Counted from the first letter of the stretch, positions 1 to 11,990 are shown. The stretch is DNA of 64,000 nucleotides from Xanthostigma xanthostigma (GCA_963575645.1 OY754468.1:25444465-25508464), one strand, 5' to 3'. Notes: generated by a model from the letters alone, not told the origin. Made by a program: numbers and translations.

Positions 1-295
1 GAATTCCTAGTCACTGCCGGCAACTGCATGTTTTGATGGTTCGATAGTGGGAACACCAAACCGCTTTCTAATTGTTTGGTAACAAAGTTTGCTAATGTGG
101 ACTTGACCTTTTTATTTACGAAGTCTTGGAAGTTATATAACTGTAATCAATTTTGGAATTGACGTGTTGCATGTTTCAAAAAAGAGAATCATTGGAATAT
201 ACCTGCCCGTTTTTTTTGTAACACAGTACAAATTTCTTATACGATTTAAATATTGACGTAAAACGGTATTTTCGTCTTCAATGTGGCCAAGAAAT
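1..295. other. Unassigned AT-rich DNA
   Basis: No reading frame or repeat recognised. The first six bases are an EcoRI site, which may only reflect where the clone or window was cut. Confidence 0.6.
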
Positions 296-740
296 GCGAT
301 TATTACCACATTTTTATTAACTCGTTTTCTTGTATGTCGCTTGTATGTCTGCCGGGTGGAATTTTGTAATTGATTTTAAACTAACTTCCTGATGAGATAC
401 AGACTTGAAATTCTTGAATTAACTCAGAATTAAATCACAATACAAAATAATACTACAAAGAAGAAAATAATTAAATAAAAAAATTAATATACCACGTTTT
501 TAAAACGAACTAAAAAGTATAAAATAATTTCTTTAAGCCTCATGTGTAGGATTTGAAAATAAAAACGTGGGCCGCATGCGACAGTTATATAAGAAGTGTA
601 AAGAGTATTTATCAAAGAAAAAATCTATTTATGAGATTAAACGAATAATGCGCACCACGTTTTTCGTTTCAAATCCTACTAGTTAAAGATATGTCTGTAA
701 AGAAGTTATTTTATAATTTTTAGTTCGTTTTTAAAACATG
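296..740. repeat. Foldback repeat family G, copy 1
   Basis: The segment from about 490 to 575 (TACCACGTTTTTAAAACGAA, then GTAGGATTTGAAA) returns inverted at about 655-740 (GTTTCAAATCCTAC, then TTAGTTCGTTTTTAAAAC), forming a stem of roughly 85 bp around a loop of about 80 bp. The left flank 296-440 matches 52290-52450, so a larger unit exists. Related copies lie at 50282-50790, 51590-52450 and 53145-53390. No protein is encoded. The class is unknown. Confidence 0.7.
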
Positions 741-754
741 CTATATTACATTTT

Positions 755-1624
755 GACGTGATAACGTCTTATAAATTGATGAATCACCAATCTTATAAAT
801 TGATAAAACACCGACTGCATGCACGAAAAGTGTAACGTAACGTCTTAAACGAAAGAGGAGAACATTTTACATAGACTTCGTATAACAGAATTTGCCTACA
901 CAGTTTTTTTATACAAATTTATATAGAAAAATAGCTGTATAAATGCAATGTTGTCTAATGCATGACGCGACGCGGTCGGTCGTCTTTGTTTGCCGTACAT
1001 GGAAATTAGAAGAGAACGTATGTCTTGTCTTAACATGAAAACGGCTGCATTTCTAATGTTTAATTCAATTTTTTGACATTAGTATTTTGTGAAATGCAAC
1101 GCCTTCTAAGTTAAGTATTGGAATAACTAATTATTATTAGAACATAATACTTTGACAGTTGCAAACGTCACTTTTGACATTTCTTATCATTCCGACACCA
1201 AGGATAAGCGGATTGAAACCAAATTTTGGGAGGATGTTTGATATGCAAATATGAAGTGGCCTATTGTTTTTGGGGAACATCGGCGCATGCGTAAAAGAAT
1301 ATATCTCTTATAATGATGTTTTATATAATAATAATATAGTTTTTAAAACGGTTTTTACTCTATCTATTTTTACTAGAAATTTTTGTAAATTTTTTGGGGA
1401 AAATCGGCGCATGCGCAAAAGAGATACATGCCATAGTTGTTTTTTATATAATAATAGTGTACTTTTTATAGTGTTTTATTATTCTACTTAATAAAATTTA
1501 CCTAAATTTGAAGCGAAAAATGCAATATCATAGATTCGAATTATTATATAAATTTAGGTTATGTATTACGGAATACGTTATCACGTAAAACTATCGTCCG
1601 TAAACCGACTTTACAGACAACCAA
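755..1624 (+). mobile_element. Family A non-autonomous element, copy 1
   Basis: The left end is GACGTGATAACGTC and the right end is CGACTTTACAGACAACCAA, the same ends as four other copies in this window. The interior 846-1233 matches copy 5 (54855-55255) almost base for base. Copy 1 also holds an extra block at about 1234-1555 related to repeat family X (7300 and 26400 regions). The ends share only a subterminal inverted motif (ACGTGATAACGT and ACGTTATCACGT), not a classical terminal repeat. The element sits between T-runs on both sides. It encodes no transposase, and I cannot place it in a superfamily. Confidence 0.75.
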
Positions 1625-2385
1625 TTTTTTTTTTTTTTTTTTTTCTCTTCAAACACAGTAAGATATCTTGGTAGGTACATACGTTTGTGCCGTTTATGGT
1701 AAAAATAGTTTTGAACAGTAAAATCTCTTCCTTAATTTTAGTATGCGCTAGATTTAATTACGATAGCAGTTCGTGCCAAAAATACTGCATTGCATCAATC
1801 GCTTACTATAAATAAGGTTTATTATTAAATCTCAACTATTTATTTTAAATGAATCGATATTATATATATTCACAATTGCGTCATTGCCTTTTACAAAGAT
1901 AGCCTTGAGAGTTTGTAACTTTGCGTCGTATGTACATTTTTATGTATAGTACTATCTTACTATGTATTTTGTATACCCTTCTTATATATGTATGTGTGTA
2001 CATGATTCCGACCCATCCTTTCTGTTTCGCTTCTTAAAACATTTAACTTTTAAGGACAGTAAAAAGTAAATTGGCTCGCGTTGCGCAAGTGGCCCATAAA
2101 GCAACAACTATCCAATTTCCTTCGTCGCTATCGTCTCGATGTACAGCGTACCGGGGTCCTCGTCAGTGGACGGGGTACGTCGCATAACGTTGTCAGGTAC
2201 AGTAGCTATACAGGTCGACAATTCTTGCTGTATAGCGGCGACTAGGGCATTGTTTCGGGCGGAAACGTTGAGTAGGACGGAATACAAACTCTGGCGTAGC
2301 TAAGTGACCAAGGATCTCGAGACAAAAAATCAGCACTGAGCCTCCTAACCATTGTCTTTAACAAAATATAAAGTAAAAATATTTA
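1625..2385. other. Gene-free stretch with a GC-richer island
   Basis: An 18-20-nt T-run follows family A copy 1. AT-rich unassigned DNA continues to about 2040, and a GC-richer island covers about 2070-2330. Confidence 0.5.
2108..2278 (-). pseudogene. Coding-like relic, unknown origin
   Basis: On the minus strand a 56-codon stretch stays open and ends in TAG at 2108-2110, inside DNA much richer in G and C than its surroundings. It lies in the position and style of a transposase C-terminus (a helical segment with AAIQQEL, then TVPDNVMRR), but no family signature is clear. The sequence upstream on the minus strand needs frame changes to stay open. It is most likely a decayed transposon tail; chance is possible. 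Confidence 0.2.
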
Positions 2386-2530
2386 CCGGGCGGTGTAGCG
2401 TAGTGGTGAGACTAGACTCGCATTCAGGAAGTACAGAGTTCGAATTCCGGCCGGGGCTGGGACTTTTTCCTACTGCCTCTCGCCGAGAAACGGTAATTCC
2501 TGTACCGGCCATATTATTGAGATTTTCCAT
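2386..2530 (+). repeat. tRNA-derived SINE
   Basis: It has an RNA polymerase III split promoter: box A TAGCGTAGTGG at 2396-2406 and box B GAGTTCGAATTCC at 2436-2448, about 30 nt apart as in a tRNA gene. The anticodon arm is not convincing. A non-tRNA body follows with TTTTTCCTACTGCC and GAGAAACGGTAATTCCTG. A decayed relative with the same body words lies at 44745-44880. Confidence 0.75.
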
Positions 2531-3443
2531 GGTTTCCCTCAATAATTCCAGAAAAATATCAAGATGATTCCATATATTTAGCATGGCTGATTACCTGTCA
2601 AACTCCTATATGCTCAAAATTCGCCTACCTTATCCTAATTTCCTAAAAATTTCTTCATTCGTTCATTGCTATTAATTAAGTTGAAGTTTAAAAATGTTGA
2701 AAATAACGGGAACTGTGGTAGATAAAAAAATAGTAATCGTGCGAATGGCGTCTGTTATGACATAAAGTTGAGAAACGGACGTTATCACACGCACACATGA
2801 GCTAGGAACCTATTCGGATTGTTTTAAGAGAGATGTTCGTATGGTAGAACCAGAAAATGTTCTTGGGTTCTCAAGACGTCTACATCTCTTGAAAATTCGA
2901 TTTTCTAGAATCGGAATGAAAATAATAACGTCCCGAATTTTTGATAATTTGGGAATTTCAAACAAATATATTCAATTGATTCTAAATTTAATTAATTGAA
3001 CAACATCATATTTGAATCGAAAAAATATTATTTAGTGAAAAATAACTCTATTAATTTAGAGTGATGATGATCCTGTTTAAATGTTGGAAGTTTAAAGGAT
3101 GAATCCTGGTGGCATAGGATCGATGAACTAAGCAAATACTGAAGGTTTTTTTTATTGCATTTTATTGTCTGACGTTTCGGCAAACTTTATGCCATCTGCG
3201 GGGAATCTAAAACTGTTTATATATAAATCTTCTAGATTCTTGGAACCATATAAAGATATTTGTTTGAACTAACCACATTTTTTTCTAAGTTTGAGTCTTG
3301 AAACAAGGAGAGACACTATTATATGGACGTGATGAGAAAGATGACTGGCCGGTGCAGTCTATTATCGAGAACCGACTAGAGAGATCAAATTCGGCGAAGT
3401 TGATGCTTTCTTAGTGGTCACGGAAAAAATTTCCGCCTTCGAA
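2531..3443. other. Unassigned AT-rich DNA with an old repeat fragment
   Basis: Around 2840-2945 there is a decayed match to the right part of the element ending at 12362 (GAAAATTCGATTTTC, then ACGTCCCGAATTTTTG). Around 3160-3210 is GACGTTTCGGCAAAC, a word common in insect repeats. No gene seen. Confidence 0.4.
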
Positions 3444-4552
3444 AAGGATCCCGCACAAACCTTCTGGGATTTAGTTCTTGGTTAAATTGATTGAAAATGG
3501 TTTTATTTTATAGTTTAAAAGTCACTAAGAAAAAGTGTCCATGGACGCATAGCTTAAACACCAATAGATTTTTAGCTACCGATAAATGTTTAGCGAGATT
3601 TTAGATACCTATAAGGATATCCATTGAATTCACAAACATGTTCCGTGTTTTAATTTTGTGCTTTCTTTAGAAATAGAAAAATAGTCGAAAACTATAGGTA
3701 ATGTTGGAAGGTGGCACCCAGTATAAAACAATAATGTCATATTCAGATTCAGCGCACTAAAAAACGTATTTATTCAACTCATGCGCGCTATTCATGTTTT
3801 ATCATGCCTAAAAACCGAACCCTAAATAGCCATTTACCGACTGGTGACAATTACTTGTCATAACTCAATGAAAATTCCTACTAGCTCGGCCATTGTGGAG
3901 TAATGAAAATAAACGTAACTATTTTCTGAGTAAATAGTAGGTAACAACAACTCCCTGTTGTTACCCATTGAGGCTAAAATTGAGAGGCCGAATGTTTTCG
4001 ACATGGAGTTTATTCATAACCGGCTAACCTCAAACCAAAACATTGAATCGTGCTGTTTGGTGCTGTTAGCATTGACAGTTTTTTTTATAAAGAAATAAAT
4101 AGATATTTACAACATATCGTTTTTTAGGCAATGAATAAAACATGAATAACGCGCAATTGTTGAATAAAATTATGGGCGCAACTTGTAGGCAAGTCATGAC
4201 CTGTCAGTTGCGATCTTTTCAGCACTCGTCTCCGGTGCGCAGTATGCACTCGCTTCGCTCGTGCCTGCGCACCTACGACTCGTGCTGAAAACATCGCGCC
4301 TGACACGCCATGAATGACTTAGACTACTAGTTACGCCAATAACTATTTTAGAGCTTAAGATTGTGAATTCAATGGATATCCCTATATCTAAAATCTCGCA
4401 AAACATATCTGTAGCTAAAAATCTATTGGTTTTTAGGCTACGCGTCCGCATGGACACTTTTTCTTAGTGATTTTTAAACTATAAAATAAAACAATTTTTG
4501 ATCAATTTAACCGACAACCAAATCCCATAAGGTTTGTGCGGGGTCCTTTGCC
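3444..4552. mobile_element. Foldback element family B, copy 1
   Basis: About 195 bp at the left (from AAAGGATCCCGCACAAACCT to about 3640) return inverted at 4360-4552 (ending GTTTGTGCGGGGTCCTTT). Both arms contain CACTAAGAAAAAGTGTCCAT-like and GATATCCATTGAATTCAC words. The inner arms (about 3775-3830 and 4125-4180) are also inverted. Copy 2 at 46956-47503 has the same arms and the same internal CAGATTCAGCGCACT word but a shorter centre. No transposase frame is present, and no clear target duplication could be fixed. Confidence 0.75.
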
Positions 4553-6290
4553 GCCGTTGACTACAGCTTAGCTTAAAGTCCGCCACTGTTTCAAATAGAT
4601 TTGTCGCACTGTACGTTTTATATATAAGGTGCTCGATAGGGACGCGAGGGAGATGCTATGATGGTGATGTTGACAGAATATAACCGACACTTCTACTTGC
4701 TCCTCATCTCCACTCGGTCGGAAGGTTTGTTTGCCTGCTGTGAAAAGTGACGCTCAATTGTACTGCTCTGTAGACTTCATTATGTCAAGAGTTTGTTTCC
4801 TGAAGCCATTTTAAACATTTTTCCAGATACCTCTTATTTACATAGTAAGAATGTTGGTGTTGGGAAACACAATTTAACACTTTAATTTAAACGCCGAAAC
4901 TCTGTAGCGGCGTACATTGTTAGTTTCACTTTAGTTTTAATTGTTATTCTTGATGAAGTTGACTTTTTTGGCTGAATGAGTGTTGAGTTTGTTTTAAATT
5001 CGCCGTGAATTCTTCACCAAAAATACTTTCATCTGATAGGATGGGAAAAGTCGTTACTATGTGATCACAGTGACTGTTACTTCAATTACACAAAAATCAC
5101 AGTGAAAAATCACCATGACTTTGTTAGTTCAGTCAGACTATAATTATACACAACACATAAATCACTTTTACTTCACTTGCACATGCTCGGCTGTAGCCGA
5201 TCAACGCCGAATGCCGCCCGACCGAGTAAACACTCGGTCGGACGTTACGTCGGCGTTGGTCGGCTACTCGGTTGGAGCGAGCGTCGTGATTGTGATGACA
5301 GAAAAGCATACGTTACTGTACGTCACTTTGGAACGTAGTTATTTCCGTGTCAGATCAGTGGTCTTTTTAGACGGCTGGATCACGGTGATTTTTTTATTTT
5401 GAAGTTATTTATTTCCCAACTCTATCAGTTGCTGCTATTGCACTTTTTAATAATTTAGATTCCTTGACGATGCAAGTTCAAAATGGTGTGAAAAATTTCA
5501 CCTTGTAGAAGTCGGATTCTATTCTCATGATTTTCCTGGATGCATTCCACAATCGAAAATGGTTTAAGTACACTTATAAGTTTTTTAAAAATGGAAATTA
5601 GAAAAAAACAAGAAAAAGAGTACCATATATTTACCGTAATTATCAATATAGTATCAAGTTTAATTATTATAATAATTTTCAATTGATGTTAATGCAAATA
5701 GGTAAAGGGATAACATTTTTGGAAACATGTTATCTCGTCTAGGTGTTACACAAAAATATAAAACAAGATAACTGCAGACATTGGTTCCATCAGCCCTATT
5801 TTATACATCGAAATTCATGATTACTGTGCATCAGACATAGCTAACCTTTTTTCCACCTACGTGTCACTTTTTTTCAAAAATGTTTAATTTAGCCATGACG
5901 TGCCAATAAGCAGCCAGAGAAATTTAGTTGTCAAAAGAAAATTTATCAAACAGATGAAAATAATAGTTTCGATAATACATTGAGCGTCATGAAACTTTTT
6001 CGTATTTGTTATTTGGTGATAGTCAATTTTTGATGTGAAACATCTAATGGCGCGTTTGGATGGGAGTAAGACCGTGGAATTGACGCTTCACTTTTATGGG
6101 AGGACGTTACGTTTGTGTGTGTTGGTTTATACATGGCTTTAGTTGAAAGCGACATCTAGATAATAGAGCGAAATGTAGTTATTACAATTTCGCTTTTCAT
6201 ATTTCACATCTGCCTGGCGTTCTATGAACGACTCACATTTTTTTTTTGTGACATCTAGCATATGTTTTAATTATTTTGATTTTGCATCTC
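4553..6290. other. Gene-free stretch with one stem-loop
   Basis: Apart from the stem-loop at 5191-5275, no repeat or gene is recognised. The short frames here lack codon bias and known motifs. Confidence 0.5.
5191..5275. repeat. GC-rich stem-loop
   Basis: GTAGCCGATCAACGCCGA ... CGACCGAGT pairs with ACTCGGTCG ... TCGGCGTTGGTCGGCTAC around a 3-4-nt loop at about 5230. Stem arms are about 38 nt with a short internal mismatch region. It is probably the centre of a small palindromic MITE; the outer ends were not resolved. Confidence 0.65.
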
Positions 6291-6295
6291 AATCA

Positions 6296-6366
6296 ATGCC
6301 GTGCCAATAATAATTTGTCGCTTGCCACCTGGAGCACGCGTGCCATAGGTTGGCCATCCCTTCTGT
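6296..6366 (-). mobile_element. hAT-like element end
   Basis: Read on the minus strand from 6366, the sequence begins GGGATGGCCAACCTATGGCA and continues CGCGTGC...AGGTGGCAAGC, the wording of a widespread hAT terminus. The opposite end was not found, so this is a fragment. The overlapping minus-strand frame (6293-6646) is probably fortuitous. Confidence 0.4.
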
Positions 6367-6704
6367 TAGTTCTGATTTGAAACATATGACGAAAGACATG
6401 TTGTAATATGGTGAATAAGGAAACAAGTGAATTGCAGTGTAAGTAATTCATCCAAAGAACTGCGACAATAAAAGGCAAACAACCCGTGTCTTGATAACTC
6501 GCCACATTAATTTTAACGCTGATATATTTCAAGCCCTGACTTCTATGAGTTGTTACGTAGATATAATAATATATTGGACGCTCAATAGGAAGGTGCAGGA
6601 TTAAATGCAACAGAATCTGCTTCTGATGGCTTTCGGAGCACTCCATTTAGTGGATTTACATATTATGTGAGAAATTCATTCTAAAAGACCTGGGCAGGGC
6701 CTTG

Positions 6705-7131
6705 TTAAGAGTATTCGTCCCTGCAAATACCCCCTGCACCCTTCATCTCAAATCTTTTCCCCTCGCCTAAAAACGGTTCGCGCTCTTCCGACGCTATTTT
6801 TAAAGCTAGAGGGTTCTGGTAAACGCCAAATGAAAGACAAAGAATCAGACTACAGATCCTTCAGGCGATTTTTTTGAAAAAAAAATCCTGAAAAAACTTA
6901 CAACCTTTCGAAAAAGATAATAAGTTACGTAATATTTCACACGTAGGCGAAACTGTTTTTCAAAAAATTCGCCTGAAGGATCTGTAGTCTGATTCTTTGT
7001 CTTTCATTTGGCGTTTACCAGAACCCTCTAACTTTAAAAATAGCAGAGGAGAGCGCGAACCGTTTTTAGGCGAGGGGAAAAGATTTGAGATGAAGGGTGC
7101 AGGGGGTATTTGCAGGGACGAATACTCTTAA
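6705..7131. mobile_element. TTAA-flanked foldback MITE
   Basis: Two arms of about 175 bp (6709-6880 and 6958-7127) are nearly perfect inverted repeats, beginning GAGTATTCGTCCCTGCAAAT and ending with the complement. TTAA lies immediately outside both ends (6705-6708 and 7128-7131), as expected for piggyBac-type insertion. The loop is about 75 bp of AT-rich DNA. High arm identity suggests recent insertion or strong arm homogenisation. No protein is encoded. Confidence 0.8.
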
Positions 7132-7299
7132 TACAAAAAAATGTGTTTTTTTGGTTTCGTAAGTAAATTACTGACTCACTGAGTAGGTCTACAGTAAATG
7201 TATGCAGTGAATAAAAACAATATATTTTTACCATTCCAACTTTACAAGTAGGGCATGGTGCTAATTTAAGTCAAGATTAACTTGTCACAATTCTACATT

Positions 7300-7590
7300 A
7301 TTTTTTCGGTTTAAGGTCCCCCGAATCCAACAAAACTTATTTCTGGAAACAGTCTGTTTGATTGTTTGTCTGTGAGCATGATACAGGTTAAACGGATGAG
7401 TGGATTGAATTCAAAATTTGAAATGATATTTGACTTACAATTATGAAGAGCCATTTTGTTTTTGGGGAATGTCGGCGCATGAGCAGAACAAATATGCGCT
7501 ATAACGTGTTTTCTGTCGCATGGTTGTATTTTTCATAATGGTTTATTATTTTATTTATTTTTCCAAAAAAGTTTTAAAAAAATGTTTTTC
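7300..7590 (+). repeat. Dispersed repeat family X, copy 1
   Basis: It contains GTCTGTGAGCATGATACAGG, AAACGGATGAGTGGATTGAA and TTTTTGGGGAATGTCGGCGC. The inverted copy is at 26390-26665, and a third partial copy lies inside family A copy 1 (about 1205-1400). Type unknown. Confidence 0.6.
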
Positions 7591-7781
7591 TAAACAAAAA
7601 TTTTGAAAATAAAAAAAAATCGACTGTTCTTTTATTTTGAAGATTTGTCAAAAAGAAATTAGTTAGCTGACAAGTATGTTTTGATTAATTTTCACGTACG
7701 ACACCATTTATATACTTAATACTAACCGTTACCCAGGCCATCGCGCGCGTTTACAGAAATTTTATTTTCATTATTATAATA

Positions 7782-8278
7782 CAGTGTAACCTCTTTATAA
7801 CGTCCTTCGTTATAACGAAAAACTCCCTATAACGTAGACATTTTTACAATTTGGTTGGTTTACCTTAAAACCCATACATTAATACCCTCTTTATAGCGCA
7901 GCAGCCATTCTCTATTACGAAGAAATATGTTCATATTTAGGCGTTAGCAAATGTTTACAGACGTAAAGAGAACGATTCTAAACCATCACCAACTATTCAA
8001 CAAGCACTTGATGCCGCCAAATTTATCGAAAAATTCCTATTGTTTAATGAAAATGATTCCACCACATCCCAAGCTACGCATAAGATACTTAGTAAAATAC
8101 AAAACAAATATTGGTATAGCAAAAAACGTCAGGCAAAGTTAACAGACTATATGTGTTTGTAATAAATTAATTAGGTGAAATTTGGGTATTTTTCTTTCTT
8201 CCCTCCATATAACGGAAACTCTTTGTAACGAAAAAAAATGCTCGGTCCCTTGAGATTCGTTATAAAGAGGTTACACTG
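7782..8278 (+). mobile_element. pogo/Tigger-type MITE
   Basis: Terminal inverted repeats CAGTGTAACCTCTTTATAAC and its complement are bounded by TA on both sides (7780-7781 and 8279-8280). This is the standard structure of the pogo/Tigger branch of Tc1/mariner. At 497 bp it is internally deleted and retains only the C-terminal end of the transposase. Confidence 0.88.
7980..8162 (+). pseudogene. Tigger-type transposase, C-terminal remnant
   Basis: Sixty codons stay open and end in TAA. They read TIQQALDAAKFIEKFLLFNE and then KYWYSKKRQAKLTDYM, the typical helical tail of Tigger/pogo transposases after the DDE domain. The N-terminal DNA-binding and catalytic parts are absent, so it cannot work. 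It lies inside the TA-flanked element, which fixes its origin. An unrelated local element (22295-22775) keeps the opposite, N-terminal piece of a similar transposase. Confidence 0.7.
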
Positions 8279-9324
8279 TATGTCAAATCTCAATATTTCT
8301 GAAGTTGGAATTGTCGCTCAATTGGCTGAAATTTTTTTTATGATAAGAAAAGAATACTTTTATGGTCGGTCTCAAGAAAGGAATTACTTCGACAACAGTT
8401 ATTCGTCGGTTAAAATAAAAAATATTTGATGCAGAGTTTGCCAGTTTCCATTCAGTATCCACTATGAATCCTATAGGTTCTTTTGGTAACGTTCAGAGAG
8501 CATTCCTTCCAGCATCATGTATGTCTGGCAGCACACTTTGCCTCCTACAATGAATGGTTGTACTTTCTTATCGCGTCAACTTGAAAGATCAGTTCAGTTT
8601 CTAAATACCTCTGCCATTGACGCTAACTTGACAGCTCTGCTGACGTGAGAAAGAGCTAACCTCTACCATAAGCTATACCTCACACTGCAGACATGCATAC
8701 AGTGTGACACGTTGATATTTGACACTAATTGAAGAATTTTCATTCTATTGAAGTAACACTTCTTTAGGCGCGACTAGAGAGTTACTCAGATCTTTTTATC
8801 GAACGGAAATAACGTGCGTACGCAGTTTTCGCTATTTGAAGGCGTCGACTGACAGATGGCGGCATCAAAACCCATCTGTAGGAAACATAGCTACGGACGG
8901 TTCATGAACGACACGTCGGCTCAATACGACTAGACAGAAATTACAGACGACCGATGACGGTCGTTGCTGGTGCTGGTCTAATTTGCGTTACTTCGTTAAA
9001 TAACGTGGATATTGGTACCTTCCTGAACAGATGCTGGTTCGTGCAGGTCCATGATTGATAGGCGTGTAAGAACGGAATTACAAACGCATTTCTTGTTATT
9101 AATAATGTATATATTAATATTTGTAAACAAACAATCCCTGTGCAAAAATGAGCATTAGAGTCGAGCCTAGATAAGCAAGAGTTCAAGGGACCGCAATCTC
9201 TTTTTCGCTTATGGATGTTTTTAACTAACCCGAGTTTCCAGCTTATAGAGCTACAGGATGGCCTTTCTCACTTATAGAGGTCTATGAAAATAGCAAATAT
9301 GTAGTGACTAACATATATGTATTA
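8279..9324. other. Unassigned gene-free DNA
   Basis: No gene, long repeat or tRNA seen between the pogo MITE and the Helitron. Confidence 0.5.
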
Positions 9325-10329
9325 CTAGCGACCCTGTACGTGCTTCGCTACGTAAAAAGTGAAATAATAAAAAAATTTAATAGGAACATCTATCTATCTA
9401 TCTATTTTATTAATTGCTAGCTATTTTAAAATCTACATGTGCGTATATGTGTGTATGGAAATATATGACTGCATACGTCAATAAAAAAATAGCGTAAAGT
9501 ATTCGTGGATAACTGGTCTTTAAAACACTTGCTCTATTTCGAGCACTCCGGCTGCGCCGTCGTGCCCGAAAAAAAAAAATAGCGTAAAGTATTCGTGGAT
9601 AACTGGTCTTTAAAACACTTGCTCTATTTCGAGGGTTCACTCAGGCTGCGCCGTCGTGCTCGAAAAAAAATTGCGTAAAGTATTCGTGGATAACTGGTCT
9701 TTAAAACACTTGCTCTATTTCGAGGGTTCACTCCGGCTGCGCCGTCGTGCTCGAAAAAAATAGCGTAAAGTATTCGTGGATAACTGATCTTTAAAACACT
9801 TGCTCTATTTCGAGGGTTCACTCCGGCTGCGCCGTCGTGCTCGAAAAAAAATAGCGTAAAGTATTCGTGGATAACTGGTCTTTAAAACACTTGCCGGTAC
9901 TTGTAAAACTGATTCGCCGTCATCTTGATCTATGATATTGCATCTTTCGCTTCAAATTTAGGTTAAAAATTTCTTTATTATAATTACTCACCTATAATAA
10001 TAATTGTTTTTAACTTTCTTTCAAATACGTATTTATTTTAAGTCTCACTTGGATAGTAATTAAAGATTAACTGTCATAATATTTTGAAAACAATTGTTTC
10101 ATTGTTTGTATAAAATTCCAAAACCTACTTACAATATCTAAGTATTTTCATACGTCAAAAAATTTATTTTTAAAAAATGTGATAAATGAAGAACCGCTCG
10201 ACCTTCGAACTTCACATAAACCATCTACTAAATAGTCCGAACAAAGCCTAAAAATTTGGTTTGGATAGGTGAGCCCGTTCTTGAGTTATAAAATTACAAA
10301 AAAGTGGCATTGATTTTTATATATATAGA
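9325..10329 (-). mobile_element. Non-autonomous Helitron
   Basis: On the minus strand it begins TCTATATATATAAAAATCA at 10329 and ends in CTAG at 9325-9328. It is inserted between A and T (rc), the Helitron rule, with no target duplication. The 3' end CGAAGCACGTACAGGGTCGCTAG is shared with the Helitron at 28529-29102. Inside are a five-unit tandem array (9490-9895) and a block at 9935-10165 that matches the interior of family A copy 2 (19222-19450). No Rep/helicase is encoded. Confidence 0.82.
9490..9895 (-). repeat. 90/91-bp tandem repeat, five units
   Basis: Units start at 9490, 9580, 9671, 9761 and 9852. Each carries TAGCGTAAAGTATTCGTGGA, CTTTAAAACACTTGC and GGCTGCGCCGTCGTGC; the last unit is truncated. 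Single units recur in inverted orientation at about 28855-28980 and 48100-48190. Repeated in-frame translations are a by-product of the array, not protein genes. Confidence 0.9.
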
Positions 10330-11252
10330 TTTGACATAGATAATTCAACATAGATGCTAAAAAAAGAATACAAAAAAACCGAAAAACCAATGATACAACA
10401 ACAATGTTAGTTAGTTCAGCTATTTATGACTCATTCTTAAATTTCGGGGAACTATTAATCCGTTCAACTATCGCTTATAGAGTAGAGGCAAGTAGTAGTC
10501 TCAGCTATAGAGACCCATGAGTGAAAAAAGTCTTTCTCTTATAGAGATTTCTGTTTCTCACTTATATTTTGGAGGGTTACAAAGACGGTACCTGGCAATT
10601 ACTCTCACTTAGACAGTTTTCTTGCTTACCCAGTTCTCACTCACTCAGGTTTGACTGTATAAATGTCGTATAATGTATTTTTTAAAACATGCGGTATTTT
10701 CGATATTCAGTACGTGTAACCTATTAGATCGGTTCGTATGTTTTAACACAGGAGTTAAGTTGGTGGGAAATATATTTGGCTTGTGAAAAGGTGTTAGTAG
10801 TGGTGCTTGTTTTCATGAAATGTCGTTTTACGGTGAGATTGATGAATATTCTTACTGGTTTGTTCAGTGCGGCATTTGCTTCGAAACGTAACAAGGGAAA
10901 TTCTCACCCCATTTACGGAAATAAAAGTACATTAGGGGTATTTGAATTTAGATAGCTAAGCCTAACACATTTTATATTTAGTATAGGGATTAGCACAATA
11001 ATTATTCGTTTGTTTGGAAAATTAAAAATTAAAAAAAAAGCGACGATCAGACACGTCTTGTCGAAAACATTTTGAATTATACGAGTAGGTACCTATATAA
11101 TATTATATATAATTAGATAATAATAAATTTTAATAACCATTTTTATGGTTTTTTATTTTGAATTGAAATCCGCTTCGACAACCACAAACGGTCTTGATTT
11201 ATCTGCAGTTCAAAAAATTTGAAAGGTAGTTTGACCCTGCAGGCCATCCCTG
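10330..11252. other. Unassigned AT-rich DNA
   Basis: No gene or clear repeat recognised. Confidence 0.5.
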
Positions 11253-11344
11253 TAACTTCCCGCTATTTTCGAGTTCAAACCGCTCAAAAATATATCAAAT
11301 ATAGCAAGAAGTTTATTTTTTAGCTCTTCGAGCTCAAAAAAAAA

Positions 11345-11990
11345 CACTTTGTTACGAAATTTTCGTTCACGATATCTCATGAACAAATGAACCGATTTTG
11401 ATGCGATTGGCGGCAGTCGACGCAATTTTTTAACCTTAAAAAGTAATTTAATACAGAAAAATCGATCTCATAGGAATTTTACGAGCAATTTAAAAAAAAA
11501 CACTTTTTAAAAATTTTTCGTTCACGATATCTCGTGAACAAATGAGCCGATTTTGATTCGGTCTGCTGCAATCGACGCAGTTTTTTTAACCTAAGAAAGT
11601 AAATTATTACAAAAAAATCGATTTGATAAGAATTTTACGAGTAATTTTAAAAAATTACTTTTTTCCTAATTTTTCGTTCACGTTATCTCATGAACAAATG
11701 AACCAATTTTGATATGGTTTGCGGCGATCGACGCAGTTTTTTTAGCTTAAGGAATTAATTCATTACAAAAAAATCAATCTGATAACAATTTTAAGAGTCA
11801 TTTTAAAAAAACACTTTTTTACGATTTTTTCGTTCACGGTTTCTCGTGAACAAATGAACCGATTTTGATGCGGTTTGCGGAAATCGACGCAGTTTGTTAA
11901 GGAGAAGAGCTGATTAGTTTTTGGAATTAATCGGTTTAGTAGTTTAGAAAATTTTTTACAAAAACAAATTTTTAAAAATTTTTGAAACTT
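11345..11990. repeat. ~160-bp tandem repeat, four units
   Basis: Each unit contains TTTTTCGTTCACGATATCTC, then ATGAACAAATGAACCGATTT and a variant of GATCGACGCAGTTTTTTTA. Copies start near 11350, 11515, 11675 and 11830. Divergence between units shows the array is old. Confidence 0.85.

Noticed and set aside
5115-5402. 95-codon plus-strand frame
   Set aside because: It spans the GC-rich stem-loop; composition explains it and no motif is present.
6293-6646. 117-codon minus-strand frame
   Set aside because: Its C-terminal part is the translation of a hAT terminal sequence and nothing else is recognisable.
9410-9821. Repeated minus-strand frames with a recurring NPRNRASVLKTSYPRILYA peptide
   Set aside because: They are translations of the 90/91-bp Helitron tandem array, not a repeat protein.
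9490-9895. CRISPR-like array
   Set aside because: Units are contiguous without unique spacers and the genome is eukaryotic.
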